A stretch of 45,454 bases of DNA, taken from positions 1 to 45,454 of the forward strand of contig JAHCIH010000016.1 in assembly GCA_026129335.1 (NCBI GenBank). The letters run 5' to 3'. The translations under genes and the position numbers were made by a program. The stretch comes from Anaerolineales bacterium (GTDB lineage: Bacteria > Chloroflexota > Anaerolineae > Anaerolineales > UBA11579). The notes below the pieces were generated by a model. That model was given only the letters and a program-made list of their open reading frames with translations, was not told the DNA's origin and made no database searches. Shown here piece by piece: positions 15,844-25,392 of this stretch; position 1 is the first letter of the stretch, and each line of letters starts with the position of its first letter.

Positions 15844-16989
15844 GTGAGCGCCTGGCCCGGCAAGTATGTCATCGGCCTCACCGGCAATATCGCCAGCGGC
15901 AAGAGCGTGGTGCGCCGCATGCTGGAGCATGCCGGCGCCTTTGGCATCGATGCCGACGCGCTCTCGCACCGCGCCATCCAGCGCGGTGCGCCGGGCTACC
16001 AGGCAGTCTTGGACGCTTTCGGCACCTACGTCCTCAAAGGCGACGGCGAAGTGGACCGCAAGAAGCTGGGCAGCGTGGTCTTCGCCGACCCCGAAGCATT
16101 GAAACTGCTCGAATCGATCGTGCATCCGCTGGTGCGCCAGGCGGTGGACTACCTGGCCGGCAACAGCATTCAGCAGGTCATTGTCTTGGAGGCTATCAAG
16201 CTGCTCGAGTCGCCCCTGGCCGAGGCTTGCGATTCGATTTGGGTGGTCACCGCCGGCGAAGCCGCCCAGCTGGAACGGCTGCACACGCAGCGCGGCATGG
16301 ACGAAGCCGAGGCGCGCCGCCGCATGGCCGCGCAGAGCCCCGAGTGGCAAAAGGCGGCCAAGGCCGATGTGGTCATCGACAACAGCGGCACTCTGCTGGA
16401 GACCTGGGAGCAGGTCAAAGACGCCTGGAAGAAGCTCTTCCCCAGGCTGACCGGCGAGACCGTGCCCAGCCGCCTGCCTGGCATGGGCAAGGTGGGCGCC
16501 GGCGGGCTGCATGTGCTACGCGCCCGGCCGCGCGAAATCCGCGAAATTACCGATTTCATCCTGCGCCAGAACGGCGCCGGCGAGACGGACGCCAACCGGC
16601 TGCTCTCCGCCTTTGGCGAGAAAGCCATCCTGCTGCTGCGTGACCAGCAGGGCTTGCAAGGCCTGCTGGGCTGGAAGGTCGAGAACCTGGTCGCCCGGGT
16701 GGACGACATCCACATGGCCAAAGATGAGAAAGAACTGGAGATGCTCGCCTTCCTGGTCGAGGAGATGGAGACCGCCTCCAGCGAACTGCAGTGCGAGGTC
16801 GCCCTGGTGTTCGTGGAGCCGCAGCTGGCCGCCCAGCGCGAACTCTGGCAGCAGCTGGGCTACGAAGAGCGCTTCCCCCACGAGCTGACCGTCACCGCCT
16901 GGCAGGAAGCCGCCCTCGAGTCGCTGCCCCCCGGCACGGTGATGCTCTTCAAGCAGCTGCGCGCCGACCGCGTGCTGCGCCCGATTTGA
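15844..16989 (+). CDS. coaE: Dephospho-CoA kinase fused to a C-terminal GNAT-like domain
   Basis: 381 residues starting with GTG, nearly twice the usual CoaE length (about 200). Residues 1-200 are a P-loop kinase: GLTGNIASGKSVV, FGIDADALSHRAI, SIVHPLVR, and QRGMDEAEARRRMAAQ as the Arg-rich lid. It makes CoA from dephospho-CoA and ATP. Residues about 215-381 form a separate domain (LRARPREIREITDFILRQ, then AILLLRDQQGLQGLLGWK, and ELWQQLGYEERFP), resembling an acetyltransferase fold by pattern of strands and helices, but without a clear acetyl-CoA loop. The function of the extra domain is unknown. It lies 10 bp after kbl and 1 bp before cdaA. Confidence 0.85.
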   Translation: MSAWPGKYVIGLTGNIASGKSVVRRMLEHAGAFGIDADALSHRAIQRGAPGYQAVLDAFGTYVLKGDGEVDRKKLGSVVFADPEALKLLESIVHPLVRQAVDYLAGNSIQQVIVLEAIKLLESPLAEACDSIWVVTAGEAAQLERLHTQRGMDEAEARRRMAAQSPEWQKAAKADVVIDNSGTLLETWEQVKDAWKKLFPRLTGETVPSRLPGMGKVGAGGLHVLRARPREIREITDFILRQNGAGETDANRLLSAFGEKAILLLRDQQGLQGLLGWKVENLVARVDDIHMAKDEKELEMLAFLVEEMETASSELQCEVALVFVEPQLAAQRELWQQLGYEERFPHELTVTAWQEAALESLPPGTVMLFKQLRADRVLRPI

Positions 16990-16990
16990 T

Positions 16991-17869
16991 ATGAACCAGC
17001 TGATCGACGAAATCCTCTTCATCTTGCAGCGCCTTTCTTTTGCAAGCGTGGTCGATCTGCTGCTGGTCACTGCCATCGTCTATGCGCTGCTTTCCTTCCT
17101 GCGCAACACGCGCGCCATGGTGCTGCTGCGCGGCATCCTGGTGCTTTATGTCTTCATCAGTCTGATTGTCGTGGTCTTCAACCTGCCGGCGTTCTCCTGG
17201 CTGGTGCGCAATTCGCTGCCCGCCATCCTGGTAGCCATCCCGGTCATCTTTGCCACCGAGATCCGCCGCGCCCTGGAGCGCCTGGGCCGCGCCAGCCAGA
17301 TCCTCACCACCGCCCGCGACAACGGCGACACGCCAGACGTGATCTCGGCCATCACCCAGGCCGCCACCCGGCTGGCCGAAAAGCGCCACGGCGCGCTGAT
17401 CGTGTTGCAGCGCCTGGATAGCCTGGAGGAATACGTGGATACCGGCATCCTGTTGGATGCCCAGGTGACCCCCAGCCTGCTGTTGCAGATCTTCCATCCC
17501 AATACGCCGCTGCACGATGGCGCTGCGATCATCGCCGACACGCGGGTGGCCGGTGCGGCTTGCATCATGCCGCTCTCCACCAGCGGCGTGCTCTCCCCAG
17601 GCGCCGACCGCCAGATGGGTCTGCGCCACCGCGCCGCCCTGGGTACCTCCGAAGTCAGCGATGCCGTCTCGCTGGTCATCTCCGAAGAGACCGGCGCCAT
17701 TTCGGTGGCTTTCGGCGGCCGCATGATCCACCGCCTGGGCCGCGAACGCCTCGAGGGCGTGCTGCGCGCCTTCTACAAGCCGGTGCAGCCCAGCAACCCG
17801 TTCGAGCAGTTCATGGCCCGCTATTTCCCGTTCCTCATGGTCGAGCAGAAGGACACCACCGAGGTCTGA
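16991..17869 (+). CDS. cdaA: Diadenylate cyclase CdaA
   Basis: 292 residues. Three N-terminal membrane helices (within residues 15-100) are followed by the DAC domain that joins two ATP into cyclic di-AMP. The catalytic DGA (D176-G177-A178 in LHDGAAII) and RHR (R212-H213-R214 in GLRHRAALG) motifs are intact. Cyclic di-AMP controls potassium and osmotic balance and wall metabolism. It is followed 1 bp later by the ybbR-type gene, its usual regulator, giving the standard CdaA-CdaR pair. Confidence 0.95.
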   Translation: MNQLIDEILFILQRLSFASVVDLLLVTAIVYALLSFLRNTRAMVLLRGILVLYVFISLIVVVFNLPAFSWLVRNSLPAILVAIPVIFATEIRRALERLGRASQILTTARDNGDTPDVISAITQAATRLAEKRHGALIVLQRLDSLEEYVDTGILLDAQVTPSLLLQIFHPNTPLHDGAAIIADTRVAGAACIMPLSTSGVLSPGADRQMGLRHRAALGTSEVSDAVSLVISEETGAISVAFGGRMIHRLGRERLEGVLRAFYKPVQPSNPFEQFMARYFPFLMVEQKDTTEV

Positions 17870-17870
17870 T

Positions 17871-19103
17871 ATGTGGAAGCCCCTCCTGCTGCGCCTGTGG
17901 AACAACCTGGGCACCCTGCTGTTGGCTTTCGCCATCGCTTTTGCCGTGTGGGTGTCCGCGGTAGTCGCCACCGACCCCAACGAGGCCCGTGATTTCCCCA
18001 CGCCGCTGGTGCTGCAGGTGCGCGGGCAGGACCCTGGCCTGGTGCTGGTGGGCAACCTGCCCAGCCAGGTCTTCCTGCGCTTGGGCGCTCCCGTGTCGCT
18101 GTGGGACCGGCTGATTTCGGTACCTGGCGCGGTGGAAGTCTATATCGACCTGACCGGCCTTGGCCCCGGCGAGCACGTGCTGCCCATCGAGGTGCATTCG
18201 GATTTGCGCCCCTTGCGGGTGCTGCAGGTCAACCCCACCGAAGTGACCGTGCAGTTGGAGCCGCTCGCCGTGCAGGAGTTTGCCATCACCGCCCTGGTGC
18301 AGGGCAGCCCCGCCCTGGGGTTTGAAACCGGCGATCTGACCCTGGAGCCGCGCAGCACCACCGTCTCCGGCCCGGAAACCCTGGTCGCCGAGGTGGACCG
18401 CATGGTGGCCTCGATCAACATCGCCGATGCCCGCGACACGGTCACCGCTCAGGTGGCCCTGCAGGCGTTGGACGAGGCAGGCAACGTGCTCAGCGGGCTG
18501 ACCCTCAACCCCGGCATGGCCGAGGTCAGCCAGGGCATCATGCAGGCGGGCGGTTACCGCGAGGTGGCCGTGCGCGTGCAAACCATCGGCCAGCTGGCCA
18601 GCGGCTTCCGCGTGACCAGCGTCTCGGTGGACCCGCCGGTGGTCACGCTCTTCTCCACCGATTCGGAAGTGGTCGCCAGCCTGCCCGGTTACGTGGATAC
18701 CATGCCGCTCGACCTCAGCGGGTTGGACCAGCCCATCGTCGCCCGCCTGGCGCTGAACCTGCCCGCCGGAGTGATCGTGGTGGGCGAGCAGCAGAATGTG
18801 GAAGTCAGCGTCGGTGTCTCGGCCATTGAGACCAGCACACTGCTCAACCTGCAGGTCGAGATCACCGGCCTGGGCCCCGGCCTGCGCGCTTCGCTTTCGC
18901 CGCAGACGGTCAGCGTCATCGTCTCTGGCCCGCTGACCACGCTGCAGACCCTGCAGGTGGGCGATATCCGCCTGTTCGTCGATCTGACCGGCCTCTCGAG
19001 CGGCACCCACCTGCTGGTGCCCGAAGCCGAAGTGCTGCCCCGCGAAGTGACCATCGTTTCGGTCAGCCCCAGCCAGATCGAAGTGGTCATCAGCCCTCAG
19101 TAA
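17871..19103 (+). CDS. cdaR: YbbR-domain protein (CdaR-like)
   Basis: 410 residues: one membrane helix (LLLAFAIAFAVWVSAVVA, about residues 15-32) and then extracytoplasmic YbbR repeats. Each repeat has a VEVYIDLTGLGPGEHVLPIE-like strand (VYIDLTGLGPGEH near residue 92, LQVEITGLGPGL and VDLTGLSSGTHLLVPE later) and ends with an IEV... strand such as PSQIEVVISPQ. YbbR/CdaR proteins bind and modulate the membrane diadenylate cyclase. The stop overlaps the start of der by one base (TAATG). Confidence 0.85.
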   Translation: MWKPLLLRLWNNLGTLLLAFAIAFAVWVSAVVATDPNEARDFPTPLVLQVRGQDPGLVLVGNLPSQVFLRLGAPVSLWDRLISVPGAVEVYIDLTGLGPGEHVLPIEVHSDLRPLRVLQVNPTEVTVQLEPLAVQEFAITALVQGSPALGFETGDLTLEPRSTTVSGPETLVAEVDRMVASINIADARDTVTAQVALQALDEAGNVLSGLTLNPGMAEVSQGIMQAGGYREVAVRVQTIGQLASGFRVTSVSVDPPVVTLFSTDSEVVASLPGYVDTMPLDLSGLDQPIVARLALNLPAGVIVVGEQQNVEVSVGVSAIETSTLLNLQVEITGLGPGLRASLSPQTVSVIVSGPLTTLQTLQVGDIRLFVDLTGLSSGTHLLVPEAEVLPREVTIVSVSPSQIEVVISPQ

Positions 19104-20488
19104 TGTCCAAACCCATCGTCGCCATCGTCGGCCGGCCCAACGTCGGCAAGAGCACGCTGTTTAACCGCCTCGCCGGCGAGCGCCTGGCCGTGGTGGACGA
19201 TGTGCCCGGCACCACCCGTGACCGGCTGTACGCCAACGCGGATTGGGCCGGGGTGGAATTCGCCATCGTTGACACTGGCGGCATCGATCCCATCCGGGTC
19301 GCCCAGGGCGCCGGTCGCCAAGCGCTCTCCATCGGCTCTGCAGAGTTCGTCGAGCAGATCCGCACCCAGGCTGAGCAAGCCATCCGCGAGGCGGACGCCG
19401 TGCTCTTCGTGGTCGACGTGGAAGACGGCGTGACCCCCGCCGATCTGGAAGTGGCGCAGATCCTGCGCCGCTTCCAGCGCAAAGAGGGTGGGGCGCTCTA
19501 CCCGCCGGTGTTCGTGGTCGCGAACAAGGCCGACTCTCAAGCCCGCCGCGCCGGGGCGGCGGCCTTCTACGAGCTGGGTATGGGCGAGCCGCACGCCGTC
19601 TCGGCGGTGCACGGCTCCGGCACCGGAGACATGCTCGACGCGCTGGTCGCCGCGCTGCGCGAGCTGCCCCAGCCGGCTGAAGACGAGGCCGAGCAGGATG
19701 TGTCCATCGCGCTGCTCGGCAAGCCCAACGCGGGCAAGTCCACCCTGTTCAACGCCTTGATCGGCGAAGAACGCGTGCTAGTCAGCGAGATCCCCGGCAC
19801 CACTCGCGACGCGGTGGACACCCTGCTGGAGTGGCAGGGCAAGCAGATCCGCCTGATCGACACCGCCGGGCTCAAGCGCCGCGGCAAGATCACCCCCGGC
19901 GTGGACAAGTTCAGCAGCATCCGTACCATGCGGGCGATCGAACGGGCCGACGTGGCCCTGCTGCTCATCGACGGCAGCGAGGGCATCAGCGCTCAGGATG
20001 CGCACATCGCCGGCTACGTGCAGGACGCCTGGAAGAGCGCGGTGTTGGTGGTCAACAAGTGGGATGCAGTGCCCAAAGACGGCATCACCCAGGAAGAGGC
20101 CGAGCAGCAAATACGCAACGCGCTCAAGTTCACCAGCTATGCGCCCTTGCTGTTCATCTCCGCGCTCACTGGGGCGGGGGTCAAGCAGGTGCTGCCCACC
20201 GCGCTCAAGGTGGCCGAAGAACGCTATGTCCAGCTGAGCACTTCGATGATCAACAAGGTGCTCGGCGAAGCGCAGGATTACCAGCCGCCGCCGGGCAAAG
20301 CGGGGCGCAACCTGCGCATCTACTACGGCACCCAGGTGCGCAGCGACCCGCCCACCTTCCTTATTTATGTGAACGATCCCCGTCTGGTGCACTTCAGTTA
20401 CCAGCGTTATCTGGAGAACCGCCTGCGCCAAGCCTACGGCTTCCTGGGTACGCCCATTCGCCTGGTCTTTAAAGGTCGTAACGACTGA
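19103..20488 (+). CDS. der: GTPase Der (EngA)
   Basis: 461 residues with two tandem G domains. The first has GRPNVGKSTLFNRL and VDTGGID, the second GKPNAGKSTLFNAL, IPGTTRDAVDT, DTAGLKRRGK and NKWDAV. The KH-like C-terminal domain follows (FISALTGAGVKQVLPTA, then GRNLRIYYGTQV). Der assembles the 50S ribosomal subunit. It is the last gene of the run; a terminator lies 12 bp downstream. Confidence 0.96.
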   Translation: MSKPIVAIVGRPNVGKSTLFNRLAGERLAVVDDVPGTTRDRLYANADWAGVEFAIVDTGGIDPIRVAQGAGRQALSIGSAEFVEQIRTQAEQAIREADAVLFVVDVEDGVTPADLEVAQILRRFQRKEGGALYPPVFVVANKADSQARRAGAAAFYELGMGEPHAVSAVHGSGTGDMLDALVAALRELPQPAEDEAEQDVSIALLGKPNAGKSTLFNALIGEERVLVSEIPGTTRDAVDTLLEWQGKQIRLIDTAGLKRRGKITPGVDKFSSIRTMRAIERADVALLLIDGSEGISAQDAHIAGYVQDAWKSAVLVVNKWDAVPKDGITQEEAEQQIRNALKFTSYAPLLFISALTGAGVKQVLPTALKVAEERYVQLSTSMINKVLGEAQDYQPPPGKAGRNLRIYYGTQVRSDPPTFLIYVNDPRLVHFSYQRYLENRLRQAYGFLGTPIRLVFKGRND

Positions 20489-20496
20489 TCGCCAAC

Positions 20497-20524
20497 AAAA
20501 AAGCCCGCTTTGCGGGCTTTTTTT
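20497..20524. terminator. Bidirectional terminator after der
   Basis: Stem AAGCCCGC / GCGGGCTT with a TTT loop (20501-20519), flanked by an A run on one side and a T run on the other. It can end der on the plus strand and the small DUF1328 gene on the minus strand. Confidence 0.9.
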
Positions 20525-20542
20525 GTTTGTGCGCGCAGATGG

Positions 20543-20704
20543 CTAGATCGCGCGGCGGCCAAAGATGAACGAGACCAGCGCAAGGATCAGGAAGAGCCCG
20601 AACAGCACTCTGGCAATGCCTTCCGCCGTTCCGGCAATCCCGCCGAAACCAAGCAGACCGGCGATGATCGCCACGACCAGGAAAGTAAGCGCCCATCTAA
20701 GCAT
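20543..20704 (-). CDS. DUF1328 (YtjA-type) small membrane protein
   Basis: 53 residues translated directly from the minus strand; start [19 protein letters not shown] and end FIFGRRAI. Two membrane helices with [17 protein letters not shown] between them are the DUF1328 signature. AAAAGGAGGCATTT before the ATG is a strong ribosome binding site. The family is found in stress or envelope contexts but has no proven function. It lies between the der terminator and the BMC promoter and diverges from the BMC operon. Confidence 0.9.
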   Translation of the reverse strand: MLRWALTFLVVAIIAGLLGFGGIAGTAEGIARVLFGLFLILALVSFIFGRRAI

Positions 20705-20728
20705 AAATGCCTCCTTTTCGCTAATGGG

Positions 20729-20765
20729 GTAACGGGGCGAACGGGTTCGCTTTCGCTCCCGTTAC
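20729..20765. repeat. Inverted repeat upstream of the BMC promoter
   Basis: GTAACGGG (20729-20736) pairs with CCCGTTAC (20758-20765), and inner GCGAA/TTCGC extends the fold. It abuts the -35 box of the BMC promoter and the ribosome binding site of the DUF1328 gene. It could be an operator or a structured leader of the divergent gene. Confidence 0.55.
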
Positions 20766-20769
20766 GCGC

Positions 20770-20798
20770 TTGACTTAGCCCGGTAAAAGTGCTATTCT
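20770..20798 (+). promoter_or_regulatory. Sigma-70 promoter of the BMC operon
   Basis: TTGACT (20770-20775), 17 bp, TATTCT (20793-20798): five and four of six consensus matches with ideal spacing. Transcription should begin near 20805, exactly at the first of three direct repeats, so bound regulator would block it. Confidence 0.75.
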
Positions 20799-20804
20799 CG
20801 ATGG

Positions 20805-20834
20805 TACATGTTGGAACATGTAGGTATATGTTCG
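20805..20834 (+). promoter_or_regulatory. Candidate GntR operator: three 10-bp direct repeats
   Basis: Three units lie in a row, one helical turn each: TACATGTTGG (20805), AACATGTAGG (20815), TATATGTTCG (20825). ACATGT is itself self-complementary, so each unit could hold a dimer half-site pair. The position at the predicted start site and before gntR fits autorepression relieved by a sugar phosphate. Confidence 0.6.
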
Positions 20835-20847
20835 GCATGACAACGCT

Positions 20848-21657
20848 ATGGCTACTTCGATCGAGAAGAACCGCGCCGGCAAGCCGCTGTATCAGGCAGT
20901 GGCCGATTCGATTCTGGCCCAGATCCAATCCGGCCAGTTGGCGGCCGACCAGCGCCTGCCCTCGGAGAGCGAATTGGGCCAACTGTACGGCGTGGGCCGC
21001 AACACCGTGCGCCACGCTTTGGCCGACCTGGCCGCCCGCGGCTTCGTCCGCACCGTGCAGGGCGTGGGCACTTTCGTGGCCCAGGAGCGGGTCAGCAAGA
21101 CCGCCGAGCACCTCATGGGCTTCACCCAGGAGATGCAGCTGCAGGGCCGCGAGGTGAGCAGCCAGGTACTCGAGGCGGCCATCATCCGTGCCGACCCGTT
21201 CCTGGCACGCCGGCTGCAGATCCAGCTCGGCGGCGAGGTGGTCTACCTGCTGCGCCTGCGCATGCTGGACGACCAGCCCATGGCCATCGAGCGCGCCCAT
21301 CTGCCCCACGAGTTGTGCCCCGGCCTGCTCAATCACGACTTTTCCAGCGCCTCGCTCTACCAGGTGCTGGCTGATCAATATGGCCGCCGCCCGGACCACG
21401 CCGAGCAGGAGATCGAAGCCACCCTGGCCACTCCGCAAGTGGCCGAGCTGCTCCAGTTGGAGATGCCCGCGGTGGTCTTCGTTTTCCACCGTGAGACTCG
21501 CCTGGCCGATGGCCGCGTGATCGAATACGTCGACTCCGAAGTGCGCGCCGACCAGTTCCGCTTCTACACCAATTTGAAACTCCATGCCCCCCTGCAGCAG
21601 GTCGCCTTCCGCCGCCTGCCGGGCCGGGTGGTTGCCGGCGGAAGCGAGGCTGGCTGA
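20848..21657 (+). CDS. GntR/HutC-family regulator of the BMC operon
   Basis: 269 residues. The N-terminal winged helix is of the GntR type (LYQAVADSILAQIQSGQLAA, then LPSESELGQLYGVGRNTVRHAL). The C-terminal UTRA ligand domain follows (GRVVAGG end; VYLLRLRMLDDQPMAIERAHL and YQVLADQYGRRPDHAEQEIEA, in parts), which binds small metabolites, often sugar phosphates or amino acids. It is the first gene of the BMC operon, two bases before the rpiB-like gene, and probably represses its own promoter. The likely effector is a substrate of the compartment such as deoxyribose-5-phosphate (inference). Confidence 0.9.
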   Translation: MATSIEKNRAGKPLYQAVADSILAQIQSGQLAADQRLPSESELGQLYGVGRNTVRHALADLAARGFVRTVQGVGTFVAQERVSKTAEHLMGFTQEMQLQGREVSSQVLEAAIIRADPFLARRLQIQLGGEVVYLLRLRMLDDQPMAIERAHLPHELCPGLLNHDFSSASLYQVLADQYGRRPDHAEQEIEATLATPQVAELLQLEMPAVVFVFHRETRLADGRVIEYVDSEVRADQFRFYTNLKLHAPLQQVAFRRLPGRVVAGGSEAG

Positions 21658-21658
21658 G

Positions 21659-22196
21659 ATGAGCCGCATCTCTGAATCCGAGGTCGAGCAGATCGTGCAG
21701 CGCGTACTGGGTCAATTGCAGGCGCCTGCCGCGACAGATGCTGTCTCTCCGCTGGTCGGCCGCGTGGCCATTGGGAGCGATCATGGCGGCTACGCTATGA
21801 AGCAAGACCTCATCGCCCACTTGCAGGCCAGGGGCTACCAAGTGGAAGACTGCGGGACGCACAGCAGCGAGGCGGTGGACTATCCCGACTTCGCCCAGGC
21901 GGTGGCCCAGCAGGTCGCTTCCGGCGCGGCCTGGCGCGGCATCATGATCGATGGCGCCGGCATCGGCAGTTGCATGGCGGCCAACAAAGTGCCCGGCGTG
22001 CGCGCCGCCATGTGCTACGACCACGCCACCGCGGTCAACAGCCGCGAACACAACGACGCCAACCTGCTCACCCTCGGCGCCGGGCTGCTCGGCGCTGCTC
22101 TGGCCCGCCAGATCGTCGACACCTGGCTGGGCACTGAATTCGGCGGCGGCCGCCATGCCGCCCGCGTAGACAAGATCGTGGCGATTGAGAGCAAGC

Positions 22197-22207
<11 letters not shown>
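21659..22207 (+). CDS. BMC-targeted RpiB-like sugar-phosphate isomerase
   Basis: 182 residues from ATG 21659, which is two bases after gntR; the frame stays open further upstream inside gntR but the first residues there are not family-like. Residues 1-21 ([20 protein letters not shown]) form an amphipathic helix like an encapsulation peptide, then a short Ala/Pro linker. The RpiB/LacAB fold begins at [13 protein letters not shown], with [15 protein letters not shown] and [15 protein letters not shown]. RpiB interconverts ribose-5-phosphate and ribulose-5-phosphate. The position of the usual catalytic Cys (ICGTGIG) is IDGAGIG, with Asp98 in its place and Cys105 seven residues on. The end overlaps deoC by 11 bp. 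The substrate may differ from that of housekeeping RpiB. Confidence 0.88.
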
Positions 22208-23216
<1,009 letters not shown>

Positions 23217-23230
23217 AGAGGAACCGCAAA

Positions 23231-23521
23231 ATGCTTATTGCCAAAGTCATCGGCAACACGGTTGCCACCATCAAAGACCCCAAGCTGGAAGGGCGCAAGC
23301 TGCTCATCTGCCGCGAGACCGACCAGACCGGGGCGCCCACCGGAAAGCCTTACGTGGCGGTGGACACGGTGAACGCCGGGGTGGGTGACCTGGTGCTCAC
23401 TGCCCACGGTTCCAGCGGCCGTCAGACGGACATCACCAAAGACACCCCGGTGGATGCGGTGATCATGGCGATCATCGATTCTTTGCAGGTGGACGGCGAA
23501 GTCGTCTTCCGCAAGAGTTAG
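23231..23521 (+). CDS. BMC-P shell vertex protein (EutN/CcmL family), copy 1
   Basis: 96 residues. Start MLIAKVIGNTVATIKDPKL and YVAVDTVNAGVGDLVLTAHG, followed by DAVIMAIIDSL, are the EutN/CcmL fold that forms pentamers at shell vertices. Between deoC and the aldehyde dehydrogenase, with 14 and 9 bp gaps. One of three BMC-P genes in the locus. Confidence 0.95.
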   Translation: MLIAKVIGNTVATIKDPKLEGRKLLICRETDQTGAPTGKPYVAVDTVNAGVGDLVLTAHGSSGRQTDITKDTPVDAVIMAIIDSLQVDGEVVFRKS

Positions 23522-23530
23522 CGAGGCGAA

Positions 23531-25009
23531 ATGGCTGAACTGGACAAAGACCTGCTTTCCATCCAACAAGCCCGCTCCATGGTCGAAGCGGCCCACTCTG
23601 CCCAGCAGATCTGGGCACAAGCTGGCCAGGCGCTGGTGGACCGCGTTTGCGAAGCGATGGCCGAGGCGGCCTACCGCGCCGCCGAGCGCCTGGGCCGCAT
23701 GGCCAGCGAAGAGACCGGCTACGGCGTACCCGAGCACAAGAAGCTCAAGAACGAATTCGGCTCCCGTATGGTCTGGGAAAGCATCCGCGACATCAAGACC
23801 GTCGGTGTGGTGCGCCACGACCCGCACAAGCGCATCTACGAGATCGCCTGGCCGATGGGCGTGGTCGCCGCGCTGACCCCCAGCACAAACCCCACCTCCA
23901 CGGTGATGAACAAGATACTCATCTCGGTCAAGGCGCGCAACGGCGTCGTCGTCGCCCCGCACCCCACGGCGGTGAACTGCTGCGTGGAGACCGCCCGGGT
24001 GATGGCCCAGGCCGCCGTGGAAGCCGGCGCGCCGGAAGGGCTGATCCATTGCATGTCCCAGGTCAGCCTGCCGGGCACCAACGAATTGCTCAGCCACCGC
24101 CGCACGGCGGTCATCCTGGCCACCGGCGGCGGCCCCATGGTGCGCGCCGCCCATTCGCAGGGCAAGCCGGCCTACGGCGTCGGCCCCGGCAACGTGCCGG
24201 TCTACGTGGACCGCAGCGCCGACCTGCAGAAGGCCGCCCGCTACATCGTGGCCAGCAAGGCCTTCGACCATTCCGTGATCTGCGCCACCGAGCAGGCCGT
24301 GGTGGCGGACAAGCCCATCGCCGCCCGCCTGGAGCAGCTGATGAAGGCCGAAGGCGCTCACTTCATGGACGAGGCCCAAACCGAAGCCATGCGCCGCCTG
24401 CTCTTCCACCCCGACGGCGGCATCAACGCCGCCACGGTGGGCAAATCGCCGCAGGTGCTGGCCGGCATGGCCGGCATCCAGGTACCTGCTTCGGCGCGCA
24501 TCCTCGTCGCCCGGCTGAACAAGGTGGGCCGCGAAGAGCCGCTCTCCCGCGAGAAACTGACCACCGTGCTCGGCTGGTACGAGGAAGAAGGCTGGGAAGC
24601 CGGCTGCGACCGTTGCATCGAGATGATCCGCTTCGGCGGCCGCGGCCACAGCCTGATGATCCACGCTGAGGACGAGAAGGTCATCATGGCCTTTGCCCTG
24701 GAGAAGCCGGTTTTCCGCATCGGCGTCAACACCATGGGCACCCTGGGCGCAGTGGGGCTGACCACTTCGGTGATGCCTTCCATGACCCTCGGTTCTGGCG
24801 GCATCGGCGGGGCGATCACCGGCGACAACATCACCGTGCACCACCTGTTCAACATCAAGCGCCTGGCCTACGAAACCTCCGCCCCGCCGGAAGCCGCCAT
24901 GCGCGCCGGCGCGGTGCCGGCCGGGCCGCTCTTCGGCCCCGACCCGCAGCAGCTGGAGAGCATCGTGCAGGAAGTGGTGCAGGAAATTCTGGGTAGTTCA
25001 CGGGCCTGA
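23531..25009 (+). CDS. CoA-acylating aldehyde dehydrogenase of the microcompartment
   Basis: 492 residues, of the PduP/EutE and AdhE-N type. It oxidises acetaldehyde with NAD and CoA to acetyl-CoA. Nucleotide-site parts include AALTPSTNPTST and VILATGGGPMVRAAHSQGKP; the catalytic Cys251 lies in DHSVICATEQAVV, closer to AdhE wording (ICASEQ) than EutE. The C-terminal segment PQQLESIVQEVVQEILG is an amphipathic encapsulation-peptide-like helix, as in several BMC dehydrogenases. The stop lies in a short hairpin (25000-25017) before the BMC-H gene. Confidence 0.95.
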   Translation: MAELDKDLLSIQQARSMVEAAHSAQQIWAQAGQALVDRVCEAMAEAAYRAAERLGRMASEETGYGVPEHKKLKNEFGSRMVWESIRDIKTVGVVRHDPHKRIYEIAWPMGVVAALTPSTNPTSTVMNKILISVKARNGVVVAPHPTAVNCCVETARVMAQAAVEAGAPEGLIHCMSQVSLPGTNELLSHRRTAVILATGGGPMVRAAHSQGKPAYGVGPGNVPVYVDRSADLQKAARYIVASKAFDHSVICATEQAVVADKPIAARLEQLMKAEGAHFMDEAQTEAMRRLLFHPDGGINAATVGKSPQVLAGMAGIQVPASARILVARLNKVGREEPLSREKLTTVLGWYEEEGWEAGCDRCIEMIRFGGRGHSLMIHAEDEKVIMAFALEKPVFRIGVNTMGTLGAVGLTTSVMPSMTLGSGGIGGAITGDNITVHHLFNIKRLAYETSAPPEAAMRAGAVPAGPLFGPDPQQLESIVQEVVQEILGSSRA

Positions 25010-25017
25010 GAGCCCGT
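25000..25017 (+). promoter_or_regulatory. Stem-loop before the BMC-H gene
   Basis: ACGGGC / GCCCGT with a 6-base loop overlaps the dehydrogenase stop. A very strong ribosome binding site (GAAGGAGAAAGAA) follows before the BMC-H ATG. There is no T run, so it is more likely an mRNA-stabilising or processing hairpin raising shell protein output than a terminator. Confidence 0.45.
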
Positions 25018-25055
25018 TGGCTAAAAACGCGCAGTATCTATAGAAGGAGAAAGAA

Positions 25056-25382
25056 ATGGCACAAGATCTGAGTTTGATTGCCCTCGGCATGGTCGAAACC
25101 CGTGGCCTGGTGGGCGCCGTGGAGGCCGCTGATGCAATGGTCAAGGCCGCCAATGTCACGCTGATCGGCTCCGAGTACGTCGGCGGCGGTTTCGTGACCG
25201 TGATGGTGCGCGGCGATGTCGGCGCGGTCAAGGCCGCCACCGACGCCGGCGCGGCCGCTGCCAAGCGCATCGGCGAGCTGGTTTCCGTGCATGTCATCCC
25301 GCGCCCGCACGACAACGTCGAGATGATCCTGCCGCAGAGCAGCCGTGGCAGCATCGGCGGCCGCGGCGGGGCCAAGTCCTAA
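25056..25382 (+). CDS. BMC-H shell hexamer protein
   Basis: 108 residues. [20 protein letters not shown], then [20 protein letters not shown] and [19 protein letters not shown] are the Pfam BMC fold of EutM/PduA-type hexamers that tile shell facets. The C-terminus is short, with a Gly-rich tail ([11 protein letters not shown]). The only BMC-H in the operon; the strongest ribosome binding site in the locus fits its need for many copies. Pore residues around GGGF differ from the usual KIGSG, so selectivity cannot be transferred by analogy. Confidence 0.96.
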   Translation: MAQDLSLIALGMVETRGLVGAVEAADAMVKAANVTLIGSEYVGGGFVTVMVRGDVGAVKAATDAGAAAAKRIGELVSVHVIPRPHDNVEMILPQSSRGSIGGRGGAKS

Positions 25383-25392
25383 GCTTGCGGGC

